A DNA stretch of 64,000 nt from Forficula auricularia (taxonomy: Eukaryota > Arthropoda > Insecta > Dermaptera > Forficulidae): the NCBI GenBank assembly GCA_024734495.1, contig JALMQS010000720.1:186001-250000 (forward strand). The letters are read 5' to 3'. This document shows positions 31,501 to 46,500 of this stretch, in pieces. The first letter of the stretch is position 1. Each line of letters opens with the position of its first letter. The notes below the pieces were generated by a model. That model did not search any database. It saw nothing but the letters and a program-made list of their open reading frames with translations, and was not told where the DNA came from. The position numbers and the translations under genes are program-made.

Positions 31501-34500
31501 CTTTTTCATTCTCTCTTGGTCCAGACTTAAGACTCAGCAGACTCCAATAGCCTCAACCAGCAGTAGTCTCGCGATATATATCTTGTTTAAAGAGCGAGAT
31601 CAAAAACAATTCTCGTTAATATGTTAATTATTCTTTGATATATTAATGAGAAAATTATAAGCCTATTTATTAGTTTTTGTTTACTCATCCTGATTACTTT
31701 TGTGTTTAATAGCTATATTTTTATTTTCCTTTTATAATACTTTGCGTCTAAGGGTATTAATATTTTGTGTATTAATTTGTTCCAGTTTTGAAAACTTACT
31801 GCATAATGTTTTTTTTTTTTTTATTTTTGAGACCGATCTACTCTACACCGAAATTTTTATCCTCAATCATCCTGATATATAGTAAACTTTATTAGAAATT
31901 TCACTGACATGCGATTTTGTTAAATAAAGAAAACTGAGTAATTACTCAGATGATATAATACACTTGGTAGACTTTGCTCGACGGGTGGCATTAGATTCCT
32001 TCAAAAATTTTCAATTTTCTTTTTCTTGCTAAAAAATGTCAGAAACTAGAAGAAAAATCATTTTCAAGCATAATTTTTTCTCTCGGTCTAGATTTCTATA
32101 CCCATAATAACTCATGAACGGAAAGTCTAGAAACCAGAACGTTCTGTGGTGCTAAAATGTTTATATTTCCAAAACGAAGGAGTGATTAGATTTTAGACTT
32201 TCTAGCTTTAGAACTTCGGTTTAAAAAAATGAAGAAAAACAGAAAAAATCGAATTGCCATACGGAAAGGTATCGGAGCAGCTGTAGCTAATGAACTGAAA
32301 TTTAGCACACAAGTTTGTATTAATAAATTGCACCTATATGTCAAGTTTCAACATAGGGTTTGACCTTTCTTGGAATGACCAATCTCAACCACTGCTAAAG
32401 CTGCAGGGCGCAAGCTTGGTCTCCTATTTAGGTCTAGACGCTAATATACTCCCAGTCAACTTCTTACACTGTATAAAGCTCAAATTCGTTCCTGTCTCGA
32501 ATATGGCTCTCATTTGTGGAGAGGGGCCTCCAAGCATTCTCTTCCCACACTGGATGCAATTCAGAAGCGAGCAATTAAACTAATAGGAGACCCGGCCCTA
32601 ACTAACTCACTCGACTCCCTGGCTCACCGAAGAAACGTTTCTGTCCTTTCCCTATACTACAGATACTATCATGGTGTCTGTTCAGTCGAGCTGAAATCAA
32701 TTATCCCCCTAAAGTCCTCTTTAAGAGAAACACGCGGTTTTCGAACGCTCAGCACCCCTTCGCTGTCAAATTGGATAAAAATCGAACAAGCGCTTTCGCC
32801 AACTCATTTATTCCTATGACCTCCAGAGACTGGAACTCGCTCCCAGCCACCGTCTTCCACGCGACTTATAACCTTCAGCTGTTTAAGGCCCGTATCCACA
32901 GATACCTTCGACCCCTACCCAGCCCATAAAAACCCTTCTTCTTCTTTTCGCGATAGCGGGGCCAACCCCTGGCCTTTAGGGGGTGCACCTTTTTGGTGTA
33001 ACTCCGTCTCTCATTGTTTTCATTAAAAAAAAACATTTTACCTCAAACAATTCACTGGCAAAAAATTACCAAGTCACTAAAATTAATGAAAAGCTTACCA
33101 AGTCTTGAAAAAGTTTTCAATTTTTTTTCCCTCTTTTAAATGAAAATTTTACTTACCAATTCAAGGTATGCTCCTCTGACTAATTTCGCTCCAAAAAAGA
33201 ATTTTTGTCGTTTCGATTGCTCTAAATCTGTTGTACATTCATTGAATGTATCTTTCAAATAGCATTGATAGGTATTGAAGACATAGCACTAAAACCGAAT
33301 TGAAAAATAAATATTTGTCTATATAATTCAGTACATATTTTAATTCAAAAATAAAATTTGTTATACTTTTTCTCGATTATATTTCCTCATCATTTCAAGT
33401 GTGATTCGAGAAATAGCAGGTTGAAAGTAAGTTTGTTCAGCATCAATCATAATCCTGACGTCGTATTCCATTGCAGTCTAGAATAAAAAGTTTTTAGAAG
33501 GTGAAATTAGATTCTAAATTTAACAATCTTAAACCTCAGCAGTTCATAAATAAATTTCCATCTTAAAAATTATTTTAATATATAAAATACTCTCTGAAAA
33601 AGTTAAAATGGACCATGTGGTATGAAAATTTAATTTCTCCAAGAATATTATTGTATCCTGTCTAGAGAAATTGTCATTTTGAAATATATATCTTTAATAA
33701 AAATAAATCAAATATTCAATTTATTTTAGAATTATTGAGGCTATTTGTTTAATGAACGAGTACTTTTTTAGATTTCTCTCTATCTAACACTTTGAGTTTT
33801 CATTCGGGATATTCATATATTTGATACATTTCTCCCATAGAGCCCATCTAGTTCTCTCACCATTACTGACACATGTGGTATTAGTCCTAATATAAAGTCG
33901 GGGTCAGCAGCTTTTTTCCAGAGCAGATAAAATTTTCAAATGTCTATGTTGTCCCAACAAAGCAATGGTCACATGCCAGGGGAGAAGGGAAGTGGTGATA
34001 TATTGGGTACCTATATTGATTGAACAGGTGTACTGTGTCCCGTAGCTTTCAACAAACTCACTTGGGATAAATACCGGGATCATACATTTGGAATTTAATG
34101 CAAATATTCTTTGTTGAAATTCGATCACCTGATGTGGTGTCCAATATTTCAAACATTGGCTAATTAATAATAGACCAAAATGAAATGACGAATTCTATGT
34201 AAAGGGTAGATTTCGCTATTATTTCATTACTTGATTATTGCTTTACAGTCATATAAGGGCAATTTCTCACACTCGGTACGTCTGGGAGGCAGTAGTGAAT
34301 TCACTCAAAAATTCTCACATTTTTTTTTATCTTTGTGTTGAAAAATGTCCGGAATGTGGAGAAAAATAATTGTAAATAATGATTTTTTTTTCTGTGTCTG
34401 GATTCACATAACCACGATAACTTAATAATGAAATATCGTAGAAAGTTTGTTCTTGTGCTAAAATGTTTGTATTTTCAACGTGAAGAACTGTTTAGATTTT

Positions 34501-37500
34501 GGGCTTTCTAGTTTTAGAACTTATGGTTCAAAAATACAAAAAAAAAACAATTTTTGAATTATTTTATTGGGATTTTAAGGTAGTTCTTTCGCGACAATCC
34601 ACATAAAAACTTTTAGCCTCGTAACCACTCTATACATATGAACGGTGCTAAAATTTTAGGTTATGTTTTTTAACGTGACTGTACTTGTCACACTACTACA
34701 TCCTTTTTATGAATGAATCGTTTCCAAGCCGTTTGTGCTTCTATCCCCTCCACTAAAAATAATCGCCCAAATATGTTTTTTTTTTATTTTTTATCAAAAC
34801 TACGAGGTAAATAATTTCAATTTTTTTTAAGTTACTCCGAATATATTATTCTAACAAATATTAGTTTTTTATCAAGATGGTGAAAGTCCTTCAATGAAAA
34901 AAAATAAAATAATGATCATTTTCCCACCCTTTCCCAATCAACCATATGTAAAAAAATTCATTTTTAATTGCAATTATTTCATGTTTGGTGTGGTAAATCA
35001 TCTTCAAATTTTAACAGTGTGTTTATTTATTTATTTATTTAGCTGTTTAGCTAGTTTTACGGACAAGATGTCCAATACAGAAAAAGAAACATATACAGGG
35101 ATACAATATTAAAACAATAAGGATATAATAAAATAACAGATAGGTATCAGAGAGAAAAAACAAACTTATTACACTGGAGTGGTTTTTACAATGTGGCTGA
35201 TGGTTTTAAGATGATTTTTTTGAGTTGGTGAGGAGTTGTGCTGGAAAGGTCAAGATTGGTCGAGTGTTTATTTGCTAGTGTTTGAATTTTGTCAATGGCG
35301 TTGGTTTTACCGAAGTTAGTCGTGTGATGTGGAACTACAAACATATCTTGGGATCTCATGCTATGTGATGGGATTCTAAAATTTAGCGTAGATAGAATTT
35401 TTGGACACACGATTTTCCCGGAAATAAGTTTAAGCAGGAAGGAAATGTCATTGTAATCACGTCGTTGTTCCAGTGTGTTGAGTTTCAGGTGTGAAATTAG
35501 ATAGTCATAATTCAGATTATCTATACTTATGCCTAGTTTATAATTAACCGTCCTCAAAAATTTATGCTGGACTCTTTCCAAGGATGCCTTATGTATCTCA
35601 TAGTAGGGGTTCCATATTACACTGCAGTATTCGAGTTTACTTCTCACGAGAGCAGCGAACAGGAATTTGAGTGCATCTATGTTTCGAAAGGATGAGGTTA
35701 TCCGCGTGATGAAACCCAAGGTTTTACGAGCTTTACTAACAATGTTATTTATGTGTGGGACGAATGTCAATTTAGTATCGAAGATATTATGCTTTTAATG
35801 ATTTATATTCCAAGTTTCAAAGACTTCTTGAATTTTTTCGTTTGTGAAAGAACTACCTTAAGGCGATGCATTTATAATATAGGCATAGATTAACATTTTA
35901 TATTTAAGTTTATTTAACGGCATCTCTAAAATAAATAAATTTTCACTTTTTTGTTTGAGTCGGCGTGCATTGTCAATCATGTTTAGAGATGGTAAAAAAA
36001 AACTTTTGTTATTTAATAAATGTGCGGGTGAGCGATTCTTTCATTAGATATTTTCGAGGAAAATGACTAAAAAATGCGCGCATGATTTCTCTTCCTTTAG
36101 ATCTAAGGCTTTACAAGGATGATAAATACAAATCCAGACCTGTTTCAGTCTAGTAGATATTAATTTGTTAGAAAATATTATATCGAAATGAATATCAGAT
36201 TTAGATATTTATCATTAAAAATGATTAATTCACAGAAACTTCAAACAGCGTACCGAGTCTTGAAAAAGTTTCACTTTTTCCTTCAATTGAGATATTAACA
36301 TTATATATTACAAACCTTGGCTAAAGTGTTGACTCTTCGAACAAAATTTCTAAACATTTCTTCTTCCTTGGTGGTCATTTGCGTAATGAGTCTTGTCATT
36401 TTACCATTTTTCAAATCCGGAACCCGGAATGTTTCGGATAATTGATAATTTTCGTCAAAAATTCCTGACCATGGGAATAAATGAATTACACTGAAACAAG
36501 AAAATATAAATATTATTTCAAATTATTAAAATAATAGATTATTTTAAAAAAAGGCAAATGGAAAATTATATTAAATAATATGAACATGATTCTTAAATAA
36601 TAAATTAAAATTTTCTTTACTTAGAGGGATTAAGGTATCGACACCATACGCTTGCAAAATATTTCCAAATTAGTGATCAGAGAACAAAGCCTAGAAATAA
36701 ATGAAACAAGTATAAAATTAGATCGGAAAGTTTTTTTTTTTTATGAACTCTCAAGAAATAAATTTAATTTTTTAAATTAAAATATAAATATATACTTAAG
36801 TGGATATTGATGAGGCAGTCCAAAAAAAGAAGAAGACAATTTCACACTATCTTTTTATTCATAAAACCGACGTTTCGAGGCTCCTCCTTCTTCAGGGTTT
36901 TGAAAAGTCAGTGAAGAGACAATGCGGCATTCTCTCCGTCTCCTCTTTCAGTGGCAGCAACAATAATATCTTGTATTTCATTCTCAGCAGAATTATAATG
37001 TAATAATGATTTGGAAATATTATTATTGTTACTGCCACTGAAAGAGGAGACAGAGGGGAATGCCGCATTGGATTTCCTTCACTGACTTTTCAAAACCCTG
37101 AAGAAGGAGGGAATAGCCTCCGAAACGTCGGTTTTATGAATAAAAAGATAGTGTAAATTATCTTCTTCTTTTTTTGGACTGCCTCATCAATATCCACTTA
37201 ATTCACTTATCAGTCCGTCTCCAAAAATTACTCCAATCTTATATAAATATATACATATACGTATACTCATTTTTGTTTTTTAGATACTAGGTCAAATCAA
37301 ATCATAACACTGCCCAACAATGGAAATGCCTCGGGCTCAAAAATACCTGATTCTTATGTATTTCCACTTGCTGAATTCAAAAATCACCTTAAAAATGACC
37401 GATTAGCTCTTGTTTTGGAGATATTATCGGTCAAAATGACGAAAAAGGCCATTTTGACATATTTTCCAGTCCCATTACATATTAAACAGGAATATTTCAG

Positions 37501-40500
37501 ATCACAATATTTTGTTGAAGTAATAGAAAACAGCTTCCTCTTTGATTTTCAAATTACGCCTTGTTTTTAGCTCAATTAGAACTCGAGTTATAACTAAAAA
37601 ACTAAAACTACGTGATTATAAAGGATAATAAACATATATAAAAACATATGGTCTTACTTTTTTAGTTATAACTCGAGTTCTAATTGAGTTACAAACAAGT
37701 GGTAATTTGAAAATCAAAGAGGAAGCTGTTTTCTATTACGTCGACAAAATATTTTTATTTCAAATATAGCTATTTAATATCTAATGGGACTCTAAAATAG
37801 GTCAAAATGGCCTTTTTCGTCGTTTATTATTATTATAACCACTACAAAAGCAAACTTTATTCTGAATATAAGTACTTTTCCTTTATTTTGATGCACATTG
37901 AAAAGAAAAATCATGAAATAAACTTTAGGACAAGGAAAAAAAAATTTTGTAGAGTTGTGTAATTTATGATAAGGAACTTGTCGTTCATAGACTCTAAATC
38001 CACAAATATTGAAATCCATTATAAGAATTAAAATTATTATATTTAAAATTCAATGTGAATTCATTACTGTTGTAGTGGGACTAGATCGTATTGGCACTTT
38101 ATTCTTAATTATTTTACTATTTCTATTGTTCATTTAGAAATGTTAAATGCATCGGTTCTCTTTTGATAGTTTACATGAAGCATGGTTTGCCCTTGGTTGG
38201 GTGACCGTCTGGAACTCGGTGTGGTGTTTCATGTTACAGCCGACACAATCTCCAGTTGCCGAAGACTAGTGAGGTCTAAACGAGGATACGATGGCTTGCG
38301 ACCTTCTCTCTCTCCATTAAAGTTGAAACGGCTGTACCCATTAAGGAATACATAAGGAAATGTATGAACAGGCAAAAGGGCCAATATTATTTTATTTAGC
38401 CGAAAGTATTATTATAGTTTTTATATCATATATGTATATATACAATACTTTTTTTTAGAATTAAACAAGGTATTGAAAAAAATTCAGAAGGCTAACTAAC
38501 TAACCAACTTATTTGGGCTTCAAGGATTTATTCTGCTAAACAAGAGATAAGTACATAAGATATATTAGATATCATTTTTGATTTCACTTAAAAACCATAA
38601 CGAAATATTAAATTAGTTTTCCAAAATAGCTTAAACTTTTGGGACAAAGTAATGGAAAAAGTAAATAAAAATTAAATTACTTTTTTATTTATTTATTATT
38701 TTTTTCAAAACCCTGAGCGATGGCTGTCCTTTGGACTTGGTGCCCTGGGCGTCTGGGATCTATTTTTATTTTGAGTTTTTAGTTCACAAATGGCCAGAGA
38801 ATACAATCTTAAAATATCCTGACCAAAAACGAAAATTATGGCTTTTAGAGGCAAACCTTATACGATCTAAGATTGTTATAGATGGAACAAGTCAATCAAT
38901 TCAACTATCTGGGATGCCAGCTGAGTCTGGTGGGAGAAGTTGATCTGGTTAAAAAATTAAACCGATTTCAGCATGTGTGTCTCCCCCGACTGTCTTTACC
39001 TTGTCGTGATGGGGGAGCTTGTGTGCTTCAATGATCTGATGAGCCATGCCGGCGGGAACTTATGTTCCTGGTAGGGCCTCCCATTCTGGACTAACCATAG
39101 GAGAGAAGCCAGACTAAAAAAGACAAACTGGTCCTCCAAGGATGGGGGTTGTGCGGATGGGCTGGTAACCCTCACATGTAAAAACTAAAATCACTCGTAA
39201 GCTAAGACGATCAGCCTTGGATTTCGATGGATCTAACGAAACGCGACCTGGCATGAAAAAGGATAAACGATTTGGAATACAAGAAGATAAAAAATGACTA
39301 TGCAAATCCGCTAGAATTAAAATGTGTAATATTATTATACAGTTTTTAGACAGCAGCTTGATCAAACTACTTCAGTATGACACTGGGGAGAAAATATTTC
39401 CCGAGTTTAAACTAGTTTCCTTATCCTTCTGAAAATTTTTCAATCTTTTATCTATCCCTTATCCCTTTCATCTATCTTAAAATTATGTTATGATTTTTTT
39501 TTTTTTAATTTCTTTTAAGGCAATAAGCCGGGAGTTGGCCATTTTTTTTATGAAAGTAAAAGTTTAGGAATATCAAACTTTTATTGGATATTAATACTTA
39601 GTACCTGTTAATTTATATGGTGAATACATACCCGTCTTTATCATATGTTGTATGTTGGAGAAAAGTTTTAACATTTTCTTCTCCACTGATGCCAGCCGCT
39701 TCAAATCTCTTATGTAAATCTTCAAGACTAATGTGGTGAGTGAGTACATTGCCTGCTCCGCCTACAATTTCAGCGATATATTGTCGAGTTCTCATAATTA
39801 CTTCCGAAAGTTGTAGCAAAATTATTATTAAAATAAAAATCACTTAATTATTTCATTCTTGTATAAACCCTATATATTTATATTTAATAAATAATGGAAA
39901 TGATACGATAAATTATTATCATATTATTTTCAAAATTGGATAATATTTATATAGAGAAATCAATGGGCTGTCCTCTGCTTGATGCAAATAAACATATACC
40001 TACATTTACCAAATATCTATATTAGGGTGGTCCTTATTTTGGGTATTTTCGAATTTTTACGCTGTCGAGGCTCATATGGTTCGAAATAAATAAAAAAAAA
40101 TATCTTCCAAGTTTCAAGTCCCTATCTCAATTTTAACCTGTGCCTCAGAGCGATGCAAGTTTCCCAACTAAATAACATGGGGTTTTTGGCATTGAACTAT
40201 CAATTTTTTATTCCGGCCAAAGTAATATTTCAAAAAATTTGAATTTCTGTAAACTTTACCCTTATAATAGTAGCTATCCTTCAGAGTTTTTCAGATTTTT
40301 AGTTATTATAATTTTGGAGTTACAGCTAGATAAAATACTGCCATATCTTAGTGTTAGTAAGTTATAGACTCCAAAATTATAATAGCTACAAATCTGTAAA
40401 AATTCTGAAGGGTAGCTACTATTATAAGGATAAAATCTACAGCGTTTCAAATATTTTAAACCATTGTTTTGGCCCGAATAAAAAATTGATCGTTCAATGC

Positions 40501-43500
40501 CAAAAACCCCATGTTATTTAGATGGGAATCTTACATCGCTCTGAGGCACTGGTTAAAATTGAGATAGGGGCTTGAAACTTGGGGGATATTTTTTTATTTA
40601 TTTCGAACCATACTAGCCTCTGTCAGCGTAAAAATGCGAAAATACCCAAAATAAGGGCCACCCTAATATATATATGTAATAAGGTTATATTTCCCTTTGG
40701 GTCTTGAAAGGTAAGTAAAAATTGATTCAGCTAAAAAGTAGATTTATTGTTAAATTCGTCTTGTTGTTATAGCAAGCTAGCCATACAAATGATAGCTATC
40801 TAACTATGATAATAAAACGATTTTTCTATATTCACTCTGGTAATTGACCCCATGAGAAATAACAGATAAAATATTTCTAATGAAAAAGTCTGATGATGAA
40901 GGCCAAACCTTCGAAACTATAGTCTCAAACAGATAAATTATATATTTTCATATTTATATTTGGTATATGTTTATTTGTATCAAGCAGAGGACAACCTCAT
41001 TGATTTCTCTTTATGACCCTGCTACTCTCGGCAAAACAAAATCTTTTCAATTAGATAATATTTATGTCAGAAAATATGCATGATATAAAATATAAAGAAA
41101 TAAATTATTATTTCATCGTTACAAGGCACGTCGGTTTCCATGACCAAAGTCTAAGAGAAGATTAAAAGTCCACTACTATAAAATAAAGTGTTAAGAGAAT
41201 AAGAATACTGAAATATTTGTTTCAGAAATATATCCACCCCATTTATTATGTGCATTAAGAGATTGCCCCGAATTAAAATTTGAAAACATGTATAGAGTTT
41301 AATGTTTAATCAAAGAAAACAATTTTTAATTAGAAAAATAATTTTTAAATTTAAATAAATTTCTTGTAAATATAATACATAATGCCTCGTCAAAAGTGAA
41401 AAAAAAACTCTATATGAACATCTTCAACTGTAAAGTAAGTTTTATTTAGATTAAAGCCCATTATAAGATTTAATTTGAATGAATTAAATTTTTACAAAAT
41501 CAAAACAATATATTACCAAAAGCTGAGGTCTTCCTAAGGCTGTTAATTTAATTGCACAGATTCCATTTCCCAAAGTTACACCTGTAAAAATACCAAAAAA
41601 TGACCTTTTAATTAAAAGTTAATAAAAATTAAAAATCTGATTTATTTTTACAATTTTTCCCTATTGACCAAAAGGGAAGCTTCTAAAATAAGCTTTCATA
41701 ATAGATGAGATACATTTACATTCACACAATATAAGAATATGTTTCTATCAAGCATATATATATATCCAATGCCAAGATCTTTCCAATTCCCAAAAACGAA
41801 CAAAATATAAAAACATCTAATATTCTAAACACTAGCATAAAGACGATAAATAATACAAACACAATCAAATGAAAGGCATAAAATTAAGGATATAAAGGGA
41901 TAGAAAGAGAAAGAGCAAGAGAGGAAACGACAAAGACAAGGGACTTACATTCGGATTGTTCAGGGAAAAGTCCTGAAACAAAAACGTAAAAACCAAATGT
42001 TGCAAATAGAAACTTGAATGAGCTAAACATTTTTTAGAGGACCCAAAATTTGGGACAGACAATATATAAAAAAATAATCTACATATACCGTTAAAATTGA
42101 ATTTTACCAAATCTTCTATATAAATAAAAATGTACTGTTACGCTTAAGTGATACGTTGAAGGATCTCCGAAAGTTCTTCACCGATTTCTTTGAAATTTTC
42201 ACACAACATTCCATTCAAATACACGAGTGTTTTTATATATGGTGTTTTTATAGATATCACGCCTATGGCATGTAAAAAATATTTTTTCGAGGAAACAACG
42301 CCAGCGCCTCTCTGGGGGGGGGTAAAAGCAAACAAACAAGTTGGCCGATAATAGCTTTTTGGAAATCTTTCAACTGTCAATATTATTTTTGGTTAAGGGA
42401 ACAATTTTGACAAGTAATGTATAATTCATTTACTGTTTTAATACTTATTCTTTAATTATTTGCATTTTCAATTTATTTTCAAAACTATTATTATTTTTTA
42501 AATATATTTAAATTTTTGATCAAATCAAATAAAACGAGACGCTCCCCGCCAGGGGCTAGGTGACGTCGGGCCGAAGGCGTGTCAGCTAGTCCACAATAAA
42601 AATATTGATTGAAAATTGAGTCATTTTTATCATAATTGGGCCTTGGATCATTTTTGAGCGGTTTTGGTTCAAATATTTGAGAATTGAATTTTTGCCAGAA
42701 TATTTTTAAATTCTTTTTAAAAAGTGTCATCAAAAGCAGGCCAGGTGACTCCTAGTATAAAATGATCGATGAAGATACATTACTAAATAAAACAGTAGTT
42801 CTTTATCAGAGTTGATCGCTATTGAAAGTGACGTAAAACTGTACCGTTTAATTTGTATTTTTATTACAGGTACATGAGACCCAACAGTAGAAACAAATAT
42901 AAGGCAGTTAGATTTTCTAAGTGTTTGAAAATAGTTTTTGAAATTTTGCCAAATTCTAAAAGATGCACGTGAATTAGCTGGTTTCTTGTGTTATTCTATC
43001 TTGTGTGTGTGTGTGTGTGTCTCTAGGGCTGTGTGTGCAATCTGTCGGATGACCTAAATATGTTTTTAAAATAAATTCCCACGTGATAGCTATTCTTCCT
43101 CTGTTCTGCGCTTGTTTGTTTCCAAGCAAAACCTCTATTCTCTTATTGCAAATTATGTCTTTTTTTAGTTTCCTTAAAAAATTAATTTTAATAAAATTGG
43201 GAGAAAAATTTATAAATCATTAATATTTTGAAAATCTATATACCCAAATGAAAAATAAATATAATATACCAATAGGAAAGTAAAATTAAAAATTGTGGTT
43301 GAATCTAATTGAATCGGTCATTTTAAAAAGGGATCATCTCCACTTTTTACACAAAATCATTTTTTTTAAACGGGCTATCTCTCGGAGTTGGCTCACTTTT
43401 CAAACTAAATGGCAAAACACTGACCTTGCTTAGCTGTTTAGGTGGCTAGAAATGACTCGTTTTCAAATGTAATACATGAATGAACATACTAAGAGACGAA

Positions 43501-46500
43501 AAATAAAAAAAATGGAGATGACCCCTTTTCAAAATGACCGATTCAATTATTCTAAAGGTAATTTATTTCATTTGAGTTAAAATATTTCTAAAAATGACCT
43601 TAGCGTCTACAAAATCTATCTTTTTATTCACATAAAAAATTCTTCCACTTACTCTTAATGTAAGTGCAAGTGAAAAGAAAATAATAACATTTTTTGTTCT
43701 TCTTTTGAAAGTGATTTCAATTTTAATATAACTCAGTACCCGCTTTGACTGTTATCGCAATGTTGTGGAAATGTCCTTCAATTTGATTTCATATTGGCCT
43801 TAATCGCAAAAACGTTGATGATCTTTGACAGCTCTACAAAGTCTAAGAGAAGCCATGAGATGTTTCTAATTAGTTAAAAAGTGTTAATGATACAACAATA
43901 ATTGTATCATAGGTATTGCGTAAATGAAAAACAACTAGTAATATTATAGGGTTCGCTACTCCTCGTGACTTGATCCACCCATGTTAGTTGGAATGTACAA
44001 TCAGAGGATAAATTAAACAAGGAGGAAAACTTTTGTTTAAAATAAGTTATTTTGTTTGTCTTGAACATTAAATTAAATTATGTGATCAAGTACTGACGTT
44101 TAAGCCATATAAAGACGATTTGTCAATGAAAAATAGATAACAAAAGCTCTCTTCACCCTTTTAATTTCCAAAAAAAAATTCTCCAAAGTGAAATACAAAG
44201 CTTTCTTTATTTAATAATCCATCAAACATAAATAAATAAATAAACTACAGAACTACACCTTTTTGATGTGTACTCGTATTTCAGAAAATTCCAACTGTAT
44301 TTCAGAATTGAAGGAGACAATAAAAGAGTCTTCTGCTGGAGTTATACCAAAATTGTATTTATAACTAAATAAATAAAATTTATTATTCAAGCAGAAGACT
44401 CTTTTATTGTCTCCTTCATCAATATATAAAAATTCTGCTACCCTCGGCACAAAAACTTTCAATGTATTTCAGAATCCTCAATTGATAATTAGAAAATCAC
44501 AAATGTATTTCAGAAAACCTCAATTAATTTTCAGAAAATGTCAATTGTTTAGTTAGTTGTTTAATATAAGTTTATTTTCTAATATTCAATTGAGAATTCT
44601 GAAATTAACTTGGAAAAGGTGTAGAAATTAAAAAATTAATTCTAATTTCACCATGGGTCGTCCAACCCACAAAATCCGAATAATTCACCATCCCTTTAAT
44701 AAAATATAATAATATATATAAGGGAAAGCAAAAATTAATTAAACTACTTAATTATATATATATTCTAAATAAATAAAAATGAAAGTTATAAAATGAAAAT
44801 TGGTTAAAAATAATTTGCAAATGAATTTCGAGAACGATTACCAAACTGTCTGTTAACTCTATGTTTATCGAATGAATCATTGATGACAGGCCAAACGAGA
44901 ATGACGACTTATGATTGTGTGTGCGAAACTGTGTGTGTCTGAGTGTATTGGAATCAGAGGCCAAGTAGAGGTAGAGGAAATGAAAGACAGGTATGTAACG
45001 TATCGTAACGTACGTAGAGTGGGCTGGTTCAATCGCCTTTAAGTACAAACCAGAACTCCAAAGACATTGACCAAGGTCCACAAGGTGGACACAAATTTAA
45101 AAATATTTTACGCAACCAACTTTTGGAAGAAGACTCAAATGACAATTATTTCAATAAAAAAAAAAAACATTTTTTTTAAAACAAATTTTAAACATCTTTC
45201 CATGCGAAGTAGATAAAGTATTGTAATCAGTGTCACGCCTTTCAAGAGGAGCCTCAGGTAAAAACTACGAAATATGGTCTCATTCAAAGTCACAAATTGT
45301 AGTATTCATTAAGGTTGAGTTGTAGGACCTAACAGTTTTGCCAACAATTACATGGGGCCTCGTCCAGAGTTCAAATAGTGCAATTTTTTCATTTATTCAG
45401 TGGGCATGTATGTAAGTATGGATTCCTTTTTTTCCTCGACGATTTTTTCCACACCGTTCAACCGATTGAAATGAAATTGAAAATTTACTTTACTTTAGCA
45501 AAATGAAGAGCTCTGATTAATTTTTGGTACATATTCGACGACAAACATTACTACTTTACAAAGAGAAACAAAGAGGTTGTCCTCTGCTTGATGCAAATAA
45601 ACATACACACATATATATCGAAATTATATATCTGTATATATATTATTTATTTGTTTGAGACTATAGTTTTATATTAGGTTAAAAATAAAATCTTTTATTC
45701 AACTAATATAGTTTTATAGTTTATTTTAACTGGCTCCCAACTAAGTAAAGATCGAAAATTTTCAATATCCATACGGTATTGACCCCATGAAAAATAATAT
45801 TTCTTCCAAGTCTTCGAAACTATAGTCTCAAACAAATAAATAATATATACAGAGTATATACAGATATATAATTTCGATATATATGTGTGTATGTTTATTT
45901 GCATCAAGCAGATTTGTAGTTACACAGAGTCTAAAAAAACCCTTAAAAGAGTAGTAAAGGCCCTCTTTACTTATCTATACTCTTAAGGGGTTTTCTAGAC
46001 TCTGTGTAACTACAAATAACTAATAAACTTTAGGTCAAATGGGAGCAGGACTTAATTTTCAACGGGAACGGTCCGGAACAGCGTTCGGGTTCTTTTTTAC
46101 TCAATCAAGAAAAAGGAATGATAAAGAAGATGTATTAACGCTAATCTTTCTAAGCGTTCCTGACTTTTTTTTAGAAATTAAGCCGTAGATGGGAGAATCT
46201 TGTCTAGATCTCCCTTCCCAATTCCTCATTCTCTAAAATTGCAAACTTTTTTATAGTCTCTATATCTCAAGAAGTGCTACCGAAGATATCTAATTAAATT
46301 ACATTACTAATTGTTAAGGAATTCTGGATTCATTTTTATAATTTGAAGATTTTAAAATTTTTAATATCGATAATAATAGAATAGGTTTCCGAGACCAATG
46401 ACCTCAAATGACGTTGCACCCTACAAACAAGAATAATTATAACATCAAAAATAGCCTCTCATGATAAAATAAACTTATTTATATAATAAATATTAGCGTT

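Larger units (their letters stand above)
36798..37215. repeat. inverted repeat with a pair of hammerhead-like motifs
   Basis: Ends TTAAGTGGATATTGATGAGG and its inverse. The inner arms carry GGCAGTCCAAAAAAAGAAG, ATAAAAAGATAGTGT and hammerhead-like blocks in opposite orientation (36863-36901 and 37092-37135). The centre is an AT-rich loop with TTTCAGTGGCAGCAACAATA and its inverse. Confidence 0.75.
39955..41045. repeat. palindromic Penelope-associated repeat P, copy 2, with nested insert
   Basis: Outer arms GGGCTGTCCTCTGCTTGATG and its inverse CATCAAGCAGAGGACAACC match copy 1 (12845-14008). The left arm is interrupted at 40022 by a different TA-flanked element. The right arm keeps a hammerhead-like block at 40888-40926 and ends with CTGCTACTCTCGGC. 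Confidence 0.75.

Noticed and set aside
38731..38943. 70-codon frame in a GC-richer insert
   Set aside because: No known domain; lies in retroelement-like sequence. Kept only as an unidentified insert.
44752..45081. 109-codon minus-strand frame
   Set aside because: No recognisable motif, inside a proven slgA intron, AT-driven composition.
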